Positions 1-11,220 of a stretch of 64,000 nucleotides of DNA are shown piece after piece. Both the position numbers and the translations under genes were made by a program. Positions within the stretch are counted from its first letter, which is position 1. Every line of letters begins with the position of its first letter. The DNA is from Manduca sexta (Eukaryota > Arthropoda > Insecta > Lepidoptera > Sphingidae), in NCBI RefSeq assembly GCF_014839805.1, contig NC_051119.1, forward strand, positions 1,846,245 through 1,910,244. Reading direction: 5' to 3'. A model generated the notes under the pieces. The model was not told where the DNA came from, did no database searches, and saw only the letters and a list, made by a program, of their open reading frames with translations.

Positions 1-513
1 TTCGGACTACAAATTGTCGGTGGAATAAGTAACTTATAATCCAAAAATCGATCCGTCACCGTGCAAAAGGTTTTCGGTTAGACCTCGGGTGTACTGCACT
101 AGTTTTGTTTCTTACTTCGCCTGCTTATCTACAGCTGTTCCAGAGATTACGTTTGAACAATATACCACTACATTTAAAACATAGTTAACTGAGTTTATTG
201 CTTAATAAGATATCAAAACGAGTTTTGTGCAATCTGCATTGCCATTCGTTTTATTATTTATAAGGTCATTAAACAACTTTACGCGGCGACGGCTAATTTA
301 AATTAAACATTGTTTTATTCATCGCGTATCATCTTGGTTGATGACTAAAAATATTATTTATTTACTGCAACCCATCGATATATATGTACCTGGCTGGTTT
401 TGGCGTTTCGAACATTCACTGTGTTCAACTGAATTGAACTGCAATCCATTCAAACTGACTTTAGTATGGTCAATATAGACAGCTTGTGGTTGTGTACGGA
501 GTGGCGTTCATGA

Positions 514-759
514 TATAAAAACTCGAGTCTAAGTGCAAACCTGGATTTGAATAAAAAATATTAGTGAAATAAGTAAACTTATTTGTTGTTCGAGTGAATA
601 AATAGGTTATAACAGTGACGCTTTGGTTGCCATTTTCTGTTCAGATTTTGAACAAATAGTTTATATGGACGTTCATGTCTATCGAACATACATACGTCAA
701 TGCTTCAACCTCAATAAGTCGTTGATTAAACATTCTATTTTAAAACTATTGGGAGTACG
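514..759 (+). promoter_or_regulatory. Possible TATA promoter and 5' non-coding exon
   Basis: A TATAAAA box lies at 514-520. A strong splice donor (ACG|GTAAGT) ends a non-coding stretch at 759. This arrangement would suit a first exon that starts about 30 bases after the TATA box, but no coding sequence is attached to it and the following sequence runs into a repeat and the assembly gap. This is inference from two short motifs only. Confidence 0.18.
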
Positions 760-821
760 GTAAGTCTGCGATACATTGAAGCCAAACCGGCACATTATAA
801 ACAGACTTTTAAATAAAATAA

Positions 822-1000
822 AAATGCTTTATTCATTACGTAGACGAACATAGTTGCACTTATGATAAGTCAAGGTACATGAGAATATTTAATTATTACT
901 TAATTAAATTAGCTTATATAAACAAAGACAATTTATATTGAAAATAAAATAAATGAAAAATATACTTAGTAAACAAAGAAGCCAGCTCGGGCTGGCAGGA
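822..1000 (-). repeat. LINE-like 3' end, minus orientation, cut by the gap
   Basis: Read on the minus strand, this stretch closely matches 52222-52397 read on the plus strand, with roughly four in five bases shared by eye. Both begin with the near-palindrome CCAGCTCGAGCTGG (here with one change) and end in AATAAAGCATTT, a polyadenylation-like signal. That polarity suggests the 3' end of a non-LTR retroelement or a derived SINE. The rest of this copy would lie inside the gap that begins at 1001. Confidence 0.45.
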
Positions 1001-1500
1001 NNNNNNNNNNNNNNNNNNNNNNNNNNNNNNNNNNNNNNNNNNNNNNNNNNNNNNNNNNNNNNNNNNNNNNNNNNNNNNNNNNNNNNNNNNNNNNNNNNNN
1101 NNNNNNNNNNNNNNNNNNNNNNNNNNNNNNNNNNNNNNNNNNNNNNNNNNNNNNNNNNNNNNNNNNNNNNNNNNNNNNNNNNNNNNNNNNNNNNNNNNNN
1201 NNNNNNNNNNNNNNNNNNNNNNNNNNNNNNNNNNNNNNNNNNNNNNNNNNNNNNNNNNNNNNNNNNNNNNNNNNNNNNNNNNNNNNNNNNNNNNNNNNNN
1301 NNNNNNNNNNNNNNNNNNNNNNNNNNNNNNNNNNNNNNNNNNNNNNNNNNNNNNNNNNNNNNNNNNNNNNNNNNNNNNNNNNNNNNNNNNNNNNNNNNNN
1401 NNNNNNNNNNNNNNNNNNNNNNNNNNNNNNNNNNNNNNNNNNNNNNNNNNNNNNNNNNNNNNNNNNNNNNNNNNNNNNNNNNNNNNNNNNNNNNNNNNNN
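1001..1500. other. Assembly gap (500 N)
   Basis: Exactly 500 unspecified bases, a conventional scaffold gap size, so the true distance is unknown. The left edge falls inside a repeat, which probably explains why the assembly broke here. Confidence 0.99.
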
Positions 1501-2702
1501 GTTCAGTTACGTATTGCTATTTATTCCTAACTCTTTTCTTTTGCCATAGAACTTACCAAATTTAACTTATCGAATGTTATGCAGGTAGAAAAGGTATGAG
1601 TTACCATTTTGGGATAAAGGAGAAAAAAAACATATTTGCAGGCAAAACAATTTGGCGCTACAAATTATGGCTTTACAAAATTTTTGTAAGACGTATAGTT
1701 TGAGATATCGCGAAAAAAGTGTTTTCACCCCTTTTTTCCAAGATGGCGGCCGGGGACAAGGGTGGCGACCCCCACAAACTTGAGGTTAAGCTTCTATTGA
1801 CCCCCCACACATGGCCCAAAAATAAAATTGCGTCCTCCAAGAAATGCAATATTCGGTCCTTAAATTGTAACATTTCAATGGACTAAACGCACATTTCAAA
1901 ACTCGTTTTACGCCCGCGGCGTGCGTGCGGTTGTATGCGGTACCCGCTGTATTGGCGGCCAACTATTAGAATCGTACGGGCCACGGTAGCACCAGTGCGC
2001 TGTGGTTAGTAGGTGGGCGACTGCAGTAGTCGGTAGGGGAGGGGTGGTTACAGAAATCTGACGCCATTTTCCTCCATCGTGATCGTTTCTGATATGTGTC
2101 CATGGCGTTCTGGAACTCAACTGACCGTTAACTGTCCATCTTGTAACCGCCCGCCTTGCGATAATCCCTCGCCAAGTTTGCAGGACATAATCGGAACCGT
2201 GGCGGTTACAAATCGCACAGATCTCCGGTCGTCATGAGTTTGGAAATAAAACAGCCGTTTCTCAACCACGGTGGGCGCGAGTAAAAACCGCTTCGTGAGT
2301 TCTTAGCCTTATAGAATCACTTTGCTGTCCCGTTGTCAAAACGTTTACAACTCGCCAAATACCCAGTGCGCGAGTCCCACTCGCACTTGGCTGATTTTTT
2401 TGCATAATGCATAGGTACGCTTACTTTCAAATAACAAGGTTTTTGTGTTCACTGATGCGCACTGTTAAGAAAATTCAAGTGACGAGAGACGGAATCCTAT
2501 ATCTTTCTCCTCTTTGAACCTTAGAAATAAGGGATTTGGTAATTTATGTAGCTAGTGAATAAAACTACTAGTAGTAGTTAGTATACCTATCTTCTTAACT
2601 ATTTGGGCTAGTTTAGGTTTACACGCTCACATTAATTTTACATATAATTTTATCCTGACGTTTAACCCTGTGCAGGTTTCGGCGTCATTATACTTGTATA
2701 AA
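1501..2702. other. No gene recognised; probable repeat-derived sequence
   Basis: Two minus-strand open stretches lie here (1673-1873 and 1908-2120). Neither has a recognisable domain or splice context. The GC-rich patch at 1740-2300 inside AT-rich DNA looks like old transposon sequence. No gene is supported. Confidence 0.4.
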
Positions 2703-2810
2703 TTAAACGCGTCTAGATCCATATGCAGTTTTACTTAAGTATGTAGTGTTTGCGTAAACTTCGATAACAATAATAGTATATTTTATATATTTTTTTAATT
2801 TTAGGTAATC

Positions 2811-3444
2811 GTGCCTGATATTACACTCAAAATAAATAAGGTTATTAAAAGCCGCAAAATTATAGATTTTCAATATTTTTTGGATCAAATTAAAACACTC
2901 AATAACCACAACAGAGCAACAGGTTGTAGTATCGAACATTTACAACTATTGAAAGAGAATGTTTGCTTGCAGTCAACATTTTTAATGAAGTGTAATATGT
3001 GCAATATGGAATTTAAGCTATTTAAGTGCTAAGAGATATACTGATAGTATGGACGTATATCGTGGAACTGTGAATGGAGCTATGATGACTGAAGTTGGTA
3101 GATCAAATTTAAACGAACAGTTAGCTTCCATAGATTTTCCAATATTAACGCAAAATGTTTACATGAAATGTTACGACGAGTTAGCTAAATGATTGAAATT
3201 AGCTGCAGAGGACAGGATGCAAGAGGCCGCTAGGGAAGAAACTGATAAAGATGTTGCCTGTGGCGATGTAAAAGACGGTATTCCCATACTTACAGTCAAA
3301 GCTGACTGCTGTTGGTCAAAAAGTACAGAACCAACTATTTTGCTTCGTCGTGTGTCGCAAATATTATGCAAAACTATGGATATAAAACTGGTAAATTGTT
3401 ATACATGGATGTACAATCGATCGATTGATGATCGATGTCACTGA
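2811..3444 (+). pseudogene. Degenerate Mutator-like (MULE-type) transposase fragment
   Basis: Two conceptual reading frames together resemble the N-terminal Mutator-like transposase domain found in many insect genomes. The first part (2811-3032) has the CSIEHLQLL and MKCNMCNMEF segments typical of the region before and at the zinc-binding cysteines. The second part (from 3049, another frame) runs through an in-frame TGA at about 3190 into AAREETDKDV and DGIPILTVKADCCWSK, which matches the family pattern of DGIP followed by an ADG.WSK-like block. It is broken by at least one frameshift (between 3032 and 3049) and one stop, and the catalytic C-terminal part is absent. The family call rests on motif memory without a search. 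It cannot make an active protein. Confidence 0.6.
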
Positions 3445-3778
3445 GAAGCAATACCTATTAAAAAAACTATCCTAAAAATATAACCAACTTCCGAAAAAAG
3501 AAGTCTTTTATTTCTCACTTTAGTTATACACCTAAAAATGACATCTCATTACATACACCTTCTGACTCAAAATATAAATTCCAATATGTAATTTCTAATG
3601 ACTTAATTTAAACTTTCAATACGCTAAATATTAAAAACTGCAGATCTATGGAGTAATTATGTGGTCCATTATAAACATCGTAGGACAGTAATTTTCCTGA
3701 TTTATTGTCTAATTACGGAGTTCTGGTGCCTATCTTTCGGCTTCATGATGAGCTCCACTTTACTAAAGGTACTTTTTC

Positions 3779-3816
3779 TAAATGCAAATGCTTAAATTTT
3801 TAAGCATTTGCATTTA
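3779..3816. repeat. Short perfect fold-back (18-bp arms)
   Basis: The arm at 3779-3796 is the exact reverse complement of 3799-3816, with a two-base TT loop. The flanks extend the pairing imperfectly (CTTTT outside the left arm, AAAAG outside the right). It could be a miniature fold-back transposon remnant or a random AT-rich palindrome. Confidence 0.8.
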
Positions 3817-5556
3817 AAAGTGAAAATAACAATTTGTAAAATTGCCGTTGAAATTTGTTAAAAATGTTTATTTTTTTTTATAATTACAAAATGATACATA
3901 TAAACTATTTCATTATGAATTCTTATATATTTAATAATAGAATTCTTCATTTATCATAAATTCAAAAATCATAAGTTACATTCCAATTAGATAATTAAAG
4001 CGAAAAGATCAAAATTGGTTGGTCTGACTATAAAGATAGCCGACGCGCTAACTCTACGCACACAGCTACGCAACGGCTCTGTGTGAGTGAATTTTGCGAA
4101 GAATTACCTAAAGTTGACTTCACGCGCGGCACGTAAACGCTCTTAAGTTATACTTGTTCGTATGGGAATATCCATCACACCAATTAGTTTTGGGTACTTA
4201 CTAGAATAAATACCTAATAAACTTCTTCAAGTAAAGAGTATATTTCGCCAGCTAGTTGAAAGTTGTTGTTTTTCAACATAACATAACAGATTTACTTTGT
4301 TCTTCATTATCAAACTTTCACACACTTGAAACTATTATAACGAATCATTTCACTCATCTTCTTTATATTTAAATGTTTAAAATATTTAAAAAAACACACA
4401 CACACAAATACTCCACAAACTGTATCATCGGCTTGAACAAACAACTGGTGTTGCCAGTTATAAATCGCAAATTATACAGAATGTATACGAAAGTTTTATA
4501 TAATAATTATATTACACTACCCTCATCCTTAGCGTGACCTGTCAACATTATTCAGTCAAGTGTCAGTTGGTGATAATTCTCTAAAATATTTTATTATATA
4601 AAAAAAAATTGATTAAAACTCAATTTGATAGGATTTTTGTATGTTTTATTTTTGATTTATTATGGGGAGATTTAGTGTTATGGGCTGTGATCAGTGATAA
4701 CCGTACGAAGAGTAAAAACATAAAATAAAAATATTGTATGTAAGTACTTAATATTTTCTATTCAAATAAAAATAAAAATTTTAATTAGTTGATGGCTTAA
4801 AAATAAATTAATTTGTGAATTTTACAAGCTTGTTTCTTTATTAACATAAATTTCCCACGGAAACATAAGGTTATTATTTCTTATAACCGCATTTTATGTC
4901 GTCAGCCATTTTCAAACTTTTACCCTTCCCCGCTAACCTAAAATATATTATTAATGAAATATTAAACTTTTAAACACAACATTTTAAGAACATTGAGATA
5001 ACACATAAGAACTGAATTACTTATAATATATCTGAAATAATCAGTTTAAAAAAACTCAACGTGTAATTAAACAATTTGCCTGATTGATGCACACATTTTG
5101 GAACAATTGCCTTTTGAAAACCATTCAAATTTGCTTTTAAAAGTGTTATCATATAGATATTGATAAACTACGTAATTTTCACAATAGGCTAGTCTTATTT
5201 ATGGGGCAATAATAATAAATATGTAAAACGTCTTCAGTGGCTAAAGACGAAGCATTATGTTGAGCGAAGGGCCGATCAACCATGGTCCTTCATAGTAGAT
5301 GCCTTTATGTGACTAAAAGCAGCGTGGTACATGGCTGGTGCATTTCTTATGCATCATAATAATATTATGTATTCTATTAAATCTGGATTATTTTGGGAGT
5401 AAGTATTATGTTCTTACGCGATGAAACATCAAGTGACATAAAAGAAAATAAATATCAATATCGTCTTGATAATACTATATTGTTAAAAAAAAAACTTCAA
5501 TATATATTTTTTTATTTGTTTGTGTTTATTATTTGCAAACTTATTTATCATAACAA

Positions 5557-5612
5557 CTTTCCCAACTTATGTCAAAAAAGTATGTAATTTTTTTTGGCAT
5601 AAGTTGGGAAAG
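5557..5612. repeat. Fold-back with 23-bp arms and one mismatch
   Basis: The left arm starts CTTTCCCAACTTATG at 5557 and the right arm ends in its reverse complement at 5612. The arms are 23 bp with a single mismatch (T opposite G) and a loop of about 10 bases. It resembles a fold-back MITE or a hairpin-forming remnant. No target-site duplication was seen. Confidence 0.75.
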
Positions 5613-7150
5613 ACTAATTATGTGGTAGCACCAAAAAAAAACAAGCTATGTCTCGTGTGCGGGCAACATCGTGAATTTCTCTATAGGTACTTACTCTAAA
5701 ATTCTAGTATTGATTGCCATTGATTGCTATTAAAACGTACTATAGCTATATGTGTGTGGTAGCATTTTATCCTTATTCGATCTATTTAAGTGTGAAAGTG
5801 AAAGAAATACTGAGGCGTAAAGCCTTGTGAAAGCCCACGAGAGAGTGATGGAATATATTGTGTGTGGTGGTGTATGTTTGTTGTGTGTAGGTGCGCTCGA
5901 GGCGAAATGAGAACCGGCGCGGTGCAGCCTCACATATCGCGGGATTTTTTATATTTACCGGACCGACCCATGATTATGGTTATCGTTCTATATTCGGTTT
6001 TATGTAAATAATTTTAGGGCAACCCAGGCTTTTGGACTTCTATGGAAGAACCGCCACTACTTGTGAGGGTATTTGTGACACCTTTGCTATAAAACACTGA
6101 GTGACAGGCCGAGGCAGTAGGTCATTGAAAAATCGTATAAGTCGGTTGGGGGGTGGAATAGTAGTAAATGAATTTCTGCATGTTTTAATTAAAATCACTT
6201 CTGTTTCTAACAATATAGTCAATACCTACTTCGACTCCCGCGTCTGCTGCTGCGCACATTGATTGATTTTACAATTTGGAAATTGAAAAAAAAATATGTA
6301 GATATTGTAACTTTGATCTTTCGGACGACCAATACTTCAGTCCGCCCCGTGGTTATGAAGGCAGCAAAGTCTTCGGAACATCGCTTTAGGGGAAAATTAA
6401 TATAAGTATAAAAAATACAGCGTTAAAATCCGAAAATAGTTTCATTTCGATGTTTAACATTCCCGTACTTAAACATAAGTAATAATTTACTGTTGTTTTG
6501 GTGAAACTTCTATGCGTACTGTTTTTTTCCTAAAATTCTTAGTATGGTACGATTTTTTCTTAGTGTATAGTACGATCCTCTAAAAAACTAGAAAATGCTT
6601 TTATGAAATTCAAACAAAAAGAAAAAGTAAATATAAATTGAGAATATGTACTGTATAAATTTTAATTAAAAATTGTGTCAATAAGAAAAAAAAGTAATGC
6701 AATGTAAATAAAGCGTGGGTTGTTTCTTCAGTGATCTATTGACACCATGCACCCTACGCTTTTTTAAAACAAAACCATTTCTTGTGCGTTCGGTCTCCAC
6801 ACCGAATGCATGCCTATACACAGCTCATGGTTGCCAAATCACATTGAGGCCTATGAGTGCTCGCGAACATCTTTTGACCTCCCCTCCGCTTTTTCTAAGA
6901 GGGTTCCTTTCAGTCCTCCGGAGATCTCTTTGCAACATTCCTCCAGGCCCCTGCAGTCGCTAAGCCGGGGATTTCAGTATCGCATTCGCAGGTTTCCACC
7001 GGCATAGACTTCAGGGTCCGATACACAAAAAAAAGAATCGACCAACACTACAGAAATATTAGGACTTAAGATATAATTAACAAATGCAATATACTGGCGC
7101 GTAACATGTTTAGGTTGTATAAATTGAAACAACGAGGCATTATGTATGTA

Positions 7151-8455
7151 CTTAGTCTGGCCATAAATACTGTTACACTTAATTATAAAAAAATATTACA
7201 TTTGAATTTCGAATCTGTCATTTTTATACGATTGTTCATTGTGTTTTCTCATTTTGGCGCCAATACATTGTAAAATATTTTGCGATATTAAAATGGTGTG
7301 GGGTGATAAAGAGAACCGAATCGCTGTGATAGCATTACACAAAGTAGGTATGGAGCCAAATGCAATTTTTAAAACTCTCCATACACTTGGTATTAGTAAA
7401 ATGTTTGTGTACCGGGCTATTAATAGGTACAATGAGACCTCCTCTGTTTGTGACAGAAAAGATCTGGCCGTCCACGTAGTGTTCGTACGAAAAAGGTGGT
7501 CAAAGCAGTAAGGGAAAGAATTCGAAGAAATCCTGTCCGAAAGCAAAAGATTTTATCTCGGGAAATGAAGATAGCACCTAGAACCATGTCGCGTATTTTA
7601 AAAGATGACTTAGGACTTGCAGCCTATAAGAGACGCACTGGCCATTTCTTAACTGATAATTTAAAGAAGAATAGGGTGGTAAAATCGAAACAACTACTGA
7701 AGCGGTACGCAAAGGGAGGTCACAGAAAAATTTTGTTTACGGATGAGAAAATTTTTACAATTGAGCAACATTTTAACAAACAAAATGACCGTATTTATGC
7801 TCAAAGCTCTAAGGAAGCTTCCCAATTAGTCGACAGAGTGCAACGTGGACATTATCCGACTTCAGTGATGGTTTGGTGGGGTGTTAGCTATGAAGGAGTG
7901 ACTGAGCCATATTTTTGTGAAAAGGTATCAAAACATCGGCACAAGTGTATCAAGATACCATTCTTGAGAAGGTAGTTAAGCCCCTTAACATCACCATGTT
8001 CAATAACCAAGTATGGTCCTTCCAGCAAGACTCGGCGCCGGGTCATAAAGCTCGGTCCACGCAGTCTTGGTTGGAATCGAACGTTTCGGACTTCATCAGA
8101 GCTGAAGACTGGCCGTCGTCTAGTCCCGATCTTAATCCGCTGGATTATGATTTGTGGTCAGTTTTAGAGAGTACAGCTTGCTCTAAACGCCATGATAATT
8201 TGGAGTCCCTAAAACAATCTATACGATTGGCAGTGAAGAATTTTCCCATGGAAAGAGTGCGTGCTTCTATTGATAACTGGCCTCATCGTTTAAAGGACTG
8301 TATTGCAGCCAATGGAGACCACTTCGAATAAGCTTTTTATATTTTTAATTGTTTTATATTTATGTATTAAACTGACACACTGTAAAAGTAATAAATGTTA
8401 TTTGCAGTTAACAATTTTCTTTTTTCTTTATTACAATATTTATGGCAAGACTAGG
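7151..8455 (+). mobile_element. Tc1/mariner-superfamily element, copy 1 (DD37D, maT-like)
   Basis: A 1305-bp element with imperfect terminal inverted repeats of about 24 bp. The 5' end reads CTTAGTCTGGCCATAAAT and the 3' end, reverse complemented, reads CCTAGTCTTGCCATAAAT. It is flanked by the TA dinucleotides (7149-7150 and 8456-8457) that this superfamily duplicates on insertion. The interior holds one transposase gene in three frames. The copy at 19173-20477 has the same length and nearly the same sequence. The catalytic spacing (37 residues between the second and third Asp) is that of the maT group, known from Lepidoptera. Confidence 0.93.
7293..8331 (+). pseudogene. mariner (DD37D) transposase, copy 1, two frameshifts
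   Basis: The transposase cuts and pastes its own element by binding the terminal repeats. The start MVWGDKENR at 7293 opens an N-terminal helix-turn-helix region. An A-run at 7457-7460 is one base short for the frame that continues into the GRPRS linker and the second DNA-binding part. A second A-run at 7920-7923 is again one base short (four A, five in copy 2), which splits the catalytic domain between a frame ending at 7975 and one ending at 8331. The catalytic blocks are visible: FTDEK, then QQDSAPGHKA, then SPDLNPLDYDLW. Because of the second frameshift this copy should not make an active catalytic domain. Both defects lie in homopolymers, so sequencing error is a possible alternative. 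Confidence 0.88.
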
Positions 8456-8517
8456 TATATATTACAGTATTATATTTACAGGAGACACAACCGACAATCA
8501 CTGGCGTTATCCACAAT

Positions 8518-8790
8518 CCGCGCCGCGCCGCCGCGACCGCACGGCGCCACTGTGGCGGCGCGGAGTCTCGGCGGCGGGCGGCGAGCGCGGCGCGACACCG
8601 CGCGGGCGCGAGCCGCGAGCGGTGTCGAGCCCGCGCGGTGTCGACGACACGCTCCATACTTCCACACACCTACATTTTTGTTTATTATAATAATATTAGT
8701 ATAATATCGTGTGAGTGGACGGCGCAGTCGCTCAGTGCGCATGCGCAGCGCGTGGGGGACAGCACTCGCAACCACACAGCTTTGTAACAT
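8518..8790 (+). promoter_or_regulatory. CpG-rich patch with NRF1-type site, possible promoter
   Basis: Sequence at 8518-8660 is strikingly CpG-rich within AT-rich surroundings. It is followed by a perfect palindromic NRF1/erect-wing motif (TGCGCATGCGCA, 8736-8747) that overlaps an arthropod initiator-like TCAGT at 8732-8736. A donor-like GTAAGG follows at about 8799. NRF1 sites plus initiators are common in TATA-less promoters. No coding exon can be tied to it: the nearby galactosyltransferase runs on the other strand and ends towards this patch. Calling it a promoter is inference. Confidence 0.35.
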
Positions 8791-8799
8791 TGGAAAAAG

Positions 8800-9990
8800 T
8801 AAGGAATGTATGAAACGCGCACGATATCATTGTGTAACTTATCGTTCATTTGCTGTTCGCCCGAGTGTTGCCCCCACACCAGCACGTAAGCGCTGCGTCG
8901 TGTCGCGCAAGGAGCAAGGCGCTATAGTCTATACTCTCACCCCCCCCCCCCTCGTTCCCCCGTCCCGCCGCCGCCATCGCGTGCGGTTATATTGCTACTC
9001 GTTATATAATATTATTGCTTAAAGTCGCAGTTCTAGTGGCGGCGAGTGTCCGACACTAGAGATTGATGACCGACACACAACAGCATGTCGCACGTACACG
9101 ACAAAAGCTCAAATCCAACAAACAATGGAGTTGATATGGGAGGAGTGTTGCGCGATACCTCCTCCGATATATTTGCGCATGTGTCGTGCCGAAGCTGTGT
9201 CGTCGGGTGAGGGCCAGCGCGGAAGGATTCGCGCGAGAGAGCAAACGTTGATAACTGAAATCCAACTTTATGCGTCTGAACTGCTCAGTGTTTTCATTAT
9301 CCTAATTTCTGTAGTATAACAGGCAACGGCTATAAGGTTGAGTTTCACTTGCTCTGGCATTATTTTGTCGTCGCCGCTCTGTCCCTCAGCCCGGGGCCAC
9401 CTATCGCCACAGGCTCGCCGCGGCACATTTATAAGAAAAACCTCCACTCACACCGAGTACGAATCAAGCTAGCAAGTTGTAGGTCAAATAAACTAAAAAA
9501 ATATTGTTAAAAACATTTATAAAAAAATACATTTGGCTAGTAATGGCCATAAATAGAATAAAATGAAACTTGATATGAACTGCAAATAGACATTATATTA
9601 TAAACAGTGGCAGCACGCGGCCCTCCCATGGGGGCAGTGGACACGCCAACACAATAACTCAATCCCCCTGTATGAACTAATTATAATTTAAATTTGAATA
9701 TTATTTATAATCAATATAGTATATTTAAGAAAACACCGCCGAGAGGTGTTTACTGTTCTGTGACTCGCGCTCGGCGTGAGTGGAAGCGAGCTCAATACAC
9801 GAGTTGTAAACTTGTACAGTTTTGTACTTGAGTCGAGTCGCGGCTCATCCGCACCGCACTGAACACTCAGCACAGCTTGCACACACACTAACGCCTTTCA
9901 CTGCACTACACGCCCTTATTGTTATCGGTCTATAAAGAAATCCTCAAGGTATCGAAAATAATCACAAAGTCGCTAAGCATTAGCGTCCTG
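8800..9990. other. GC-mixed intergenic DNA, 3' flank of the galactosyltransferase
   Basis: No gene seen. It contains a run of 12 C at 8940-8951, a partial NRF1-like half site near 9175, and a TATA-like TTTATAAG at about 9428. The part adjacent to 9994 is downstream of the minus-strand galactosyltransferase poly(A) signal. Confidence 0.4.
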
Positions 9991-9993
9991 GAC

Positions 9994-9999
9994 TTTATT
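9994..9999 (-). terminator. Poly(A) signal of the galactosyltransferase gene
   Basis: AATAAA on the minus strand, about 90 bases after the stop codon at 10087. This gives a short 3' UTR. Confidence 0.6.
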
Positions 10000-10086
10000 T
10001 ACTATTGGAGTTTTCTCGGTTGTCTCTCAAAGTGTCGCGCTTGGTGCGAGTCGTGTCGGAGTGTCGCGGAGTGTCGCGGTATACAG

Positions 10087-11220
10087 TTATGTGGCGCACT
10101 TGGTCTTTCCGTCGAGCAGCTTGCGCCAGAGGTCGAACTGTTCGTGGTAGCGCACCATGTGTATGGCGAGGCCGCGCTGCACGGCGCAGGGGTGGGCGGC
10201 CACCTTCTTGTTGTAGAACTCGGGCGCGTGGCGGCGCGTGAGGCCCAGCTTGGCCGCCAGCACGCCCGTCACGAACACGTCCTCCAGCCGCAGGTAGGGC
10301 TCGGCCGGCGCCGCCGCCAGCAGCGGCCGCACGCAGTCCGCCGTCACCAGGTACGCCGGGCCCGTCGTGAAGTCCGGGAACACCTTGCCCGGGAACTGCG
10401 CCGGCGACACGTAGTACTTGGACTTGGTGGTGCGCTTCGGTAGCGACTTGCGCACCACCTTGCCCCAGATGGTGCGCGTGGCGTTGACGCGCGACGGCGC
10501 CGACGCGAACTCCAGCAGCCGCGGCACGTTGATGAACATGTCGTCGTCGGTCTTGAGAAGGCGCGGCGCCCGCGGGCAGTACGTGTCCACCCACTCCAGC
10601 ATCGATAGCGTCTTGAGCGTCAGGTTGGAATAGGAGTCGATGGAGCGGCCCACGATCATGTCGCCGTAGAGCGCGTCCTCCTGCTCGATGGCGGGGCGCA
10701 GCGCGGCGGGCGGAGCTCCGAGCACGAACGCGAGCGCCACGTCGGAGCGCGCCGCGTAGTGTCCCCACGTGAGGCGCACGGCGGCGCGCGCCTCGCGGTG
10801 CGACGGCGCCGACGTCACCAGCACCACCAGGCGCAGCTTCGCGCCCAGCGCCGGGCACAGCTCGGGGTGCGGCCGCTCGTGCCCCGCCACGTACACGTCG
10901 CGCGTCAGCACCGGCCCGCCGCTCGTCGGCTTACGCGTCGTTCGCACCGTGGGCCGCGCCGTGGGACGCGCTGTGGGTCGCGCCGTGGGCCGCGCCGTGG
11001 ACTCGGGCGAGGGTGAAGCCGAGGGCGCTTGCGCTGAGGAGGGTGAAGGCGGCTGCGGCGTCGGCGGCGAGGTGCGGTTGGCGACAGGCGCGACGGGGTG
11101 CGTGAGGGCGAGGGGGCGGGGCGGCGCGGGCAGACGCGCGGGGGGCAGGCGCGCGAGCAGGAGCAGCAGTAGCGCGCCGAGCACCGCCGCCGCCGCCAGG
11201 TGCGAGCGCAGCGCGCCCAT
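10087..11220 (-). CDS. Beta-1,3-galactosyltransferase family (GT31), single exon, intact
   Basis: A 377-residue type II Golgi glycosyltransferase that transfers a sugar from a UDP donor in beta-1,3 linkage. Residues 8-24 are a leucine/alanine signal anchor. Residues 25-105 form a Pro/Thr/Ser-rich stem that carries four tandem ARPT units (76-91). The GT31 domain begins near 128 and shows the R.A.RLTWG block (about 145-152), the KTDDDMFIN metal-binding DxD motif (Asp 225-227) and the EDVFVTG motif (313-319). N-glycosylation sequons are at Asn 48, 199 and 246. Length and motif order fit beta-1,3-galactosyltransferases of the B3GALT1/5 kind, but a related GT31 enzyme with another acceptor cannot be excluded. 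No intron interrupts the coding part. A good acceptor (TTTCCAG) about 20 bases before the start suggests a spliced 5' UTR. Codons are very GC-rich. Confidence 0.92.
   Translation of the reverse strand: MGALRSHLAAAAVLGALLLLLLARLPPARLPAPPRPLALTHPVAPVANRTSPPTPQPPSPSSAQAPSASPSPESTARPTARPTARPTARPTVRTTRKPTSGGPVLTRDVYVAGHERPHPELCPALGAKLRLVVLVTSAPSHREARAAVRLTWGHYAARSDVALAFVLGAPPAALRPAIEQEDALYGDMIVGRSIDSYSNLTLKTLSMLEWVDTYCPRAPRLLKTDDDMFINVPRLLEFASAPSRVNATRTIWGKVVRKSLPKRTTKSKYYVSPAQFPGKVFPDFTTGPAYLVTADCVRPLLAAAPAEPYLRLEDVFVTGVLAAKLGLTRRHAPEFYNKKVAAHPCAVQRGLAIHMVRYHEQFDLWRKLLDGKTKCAT
10948..10995 (-). repeat. In-frame 12-bp minisatellite coding for ARPT x4
   Basis: Four 12-bp units encode four consecutive ARPT tetrapeptides in the stem of the galactosyltransferase, with a fifth degenerate unit (TVRT) after them. 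Synonymous changes between units show they are not perfectly fresh copies. The threonines next to prolines would suit O-glycosylation, which is inference. Confidence 0.85.

Larger units (their letters stand above)
3480..7148. other. AT-rich intergenic stretch without a recognised gene
   Basis: This stretch is mostly low-complexity AT-rich DNA. It holds two fold-backs (3779-3816 and 5557-5612) and a GC-richer island at about 6715-7015 that has open stretches in two frames but no splice context or domain. The island may be a transposon fragment. No gene is supported. Confidence 0.45.

Noticed and set aside
1673..1873. Minus-strand open stretch with AAILEKRGENTFF
   Set aside because: It resembles repeat-derived sequence, but I cannot name the element or see any supporting border.
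8303..9022. Arg-rich open frames over the CpG block
   Set aside because: They exist in several frames and both strands at once, as expected in GC-rich non-coding DNA, and begin inside the mariner 3' end.
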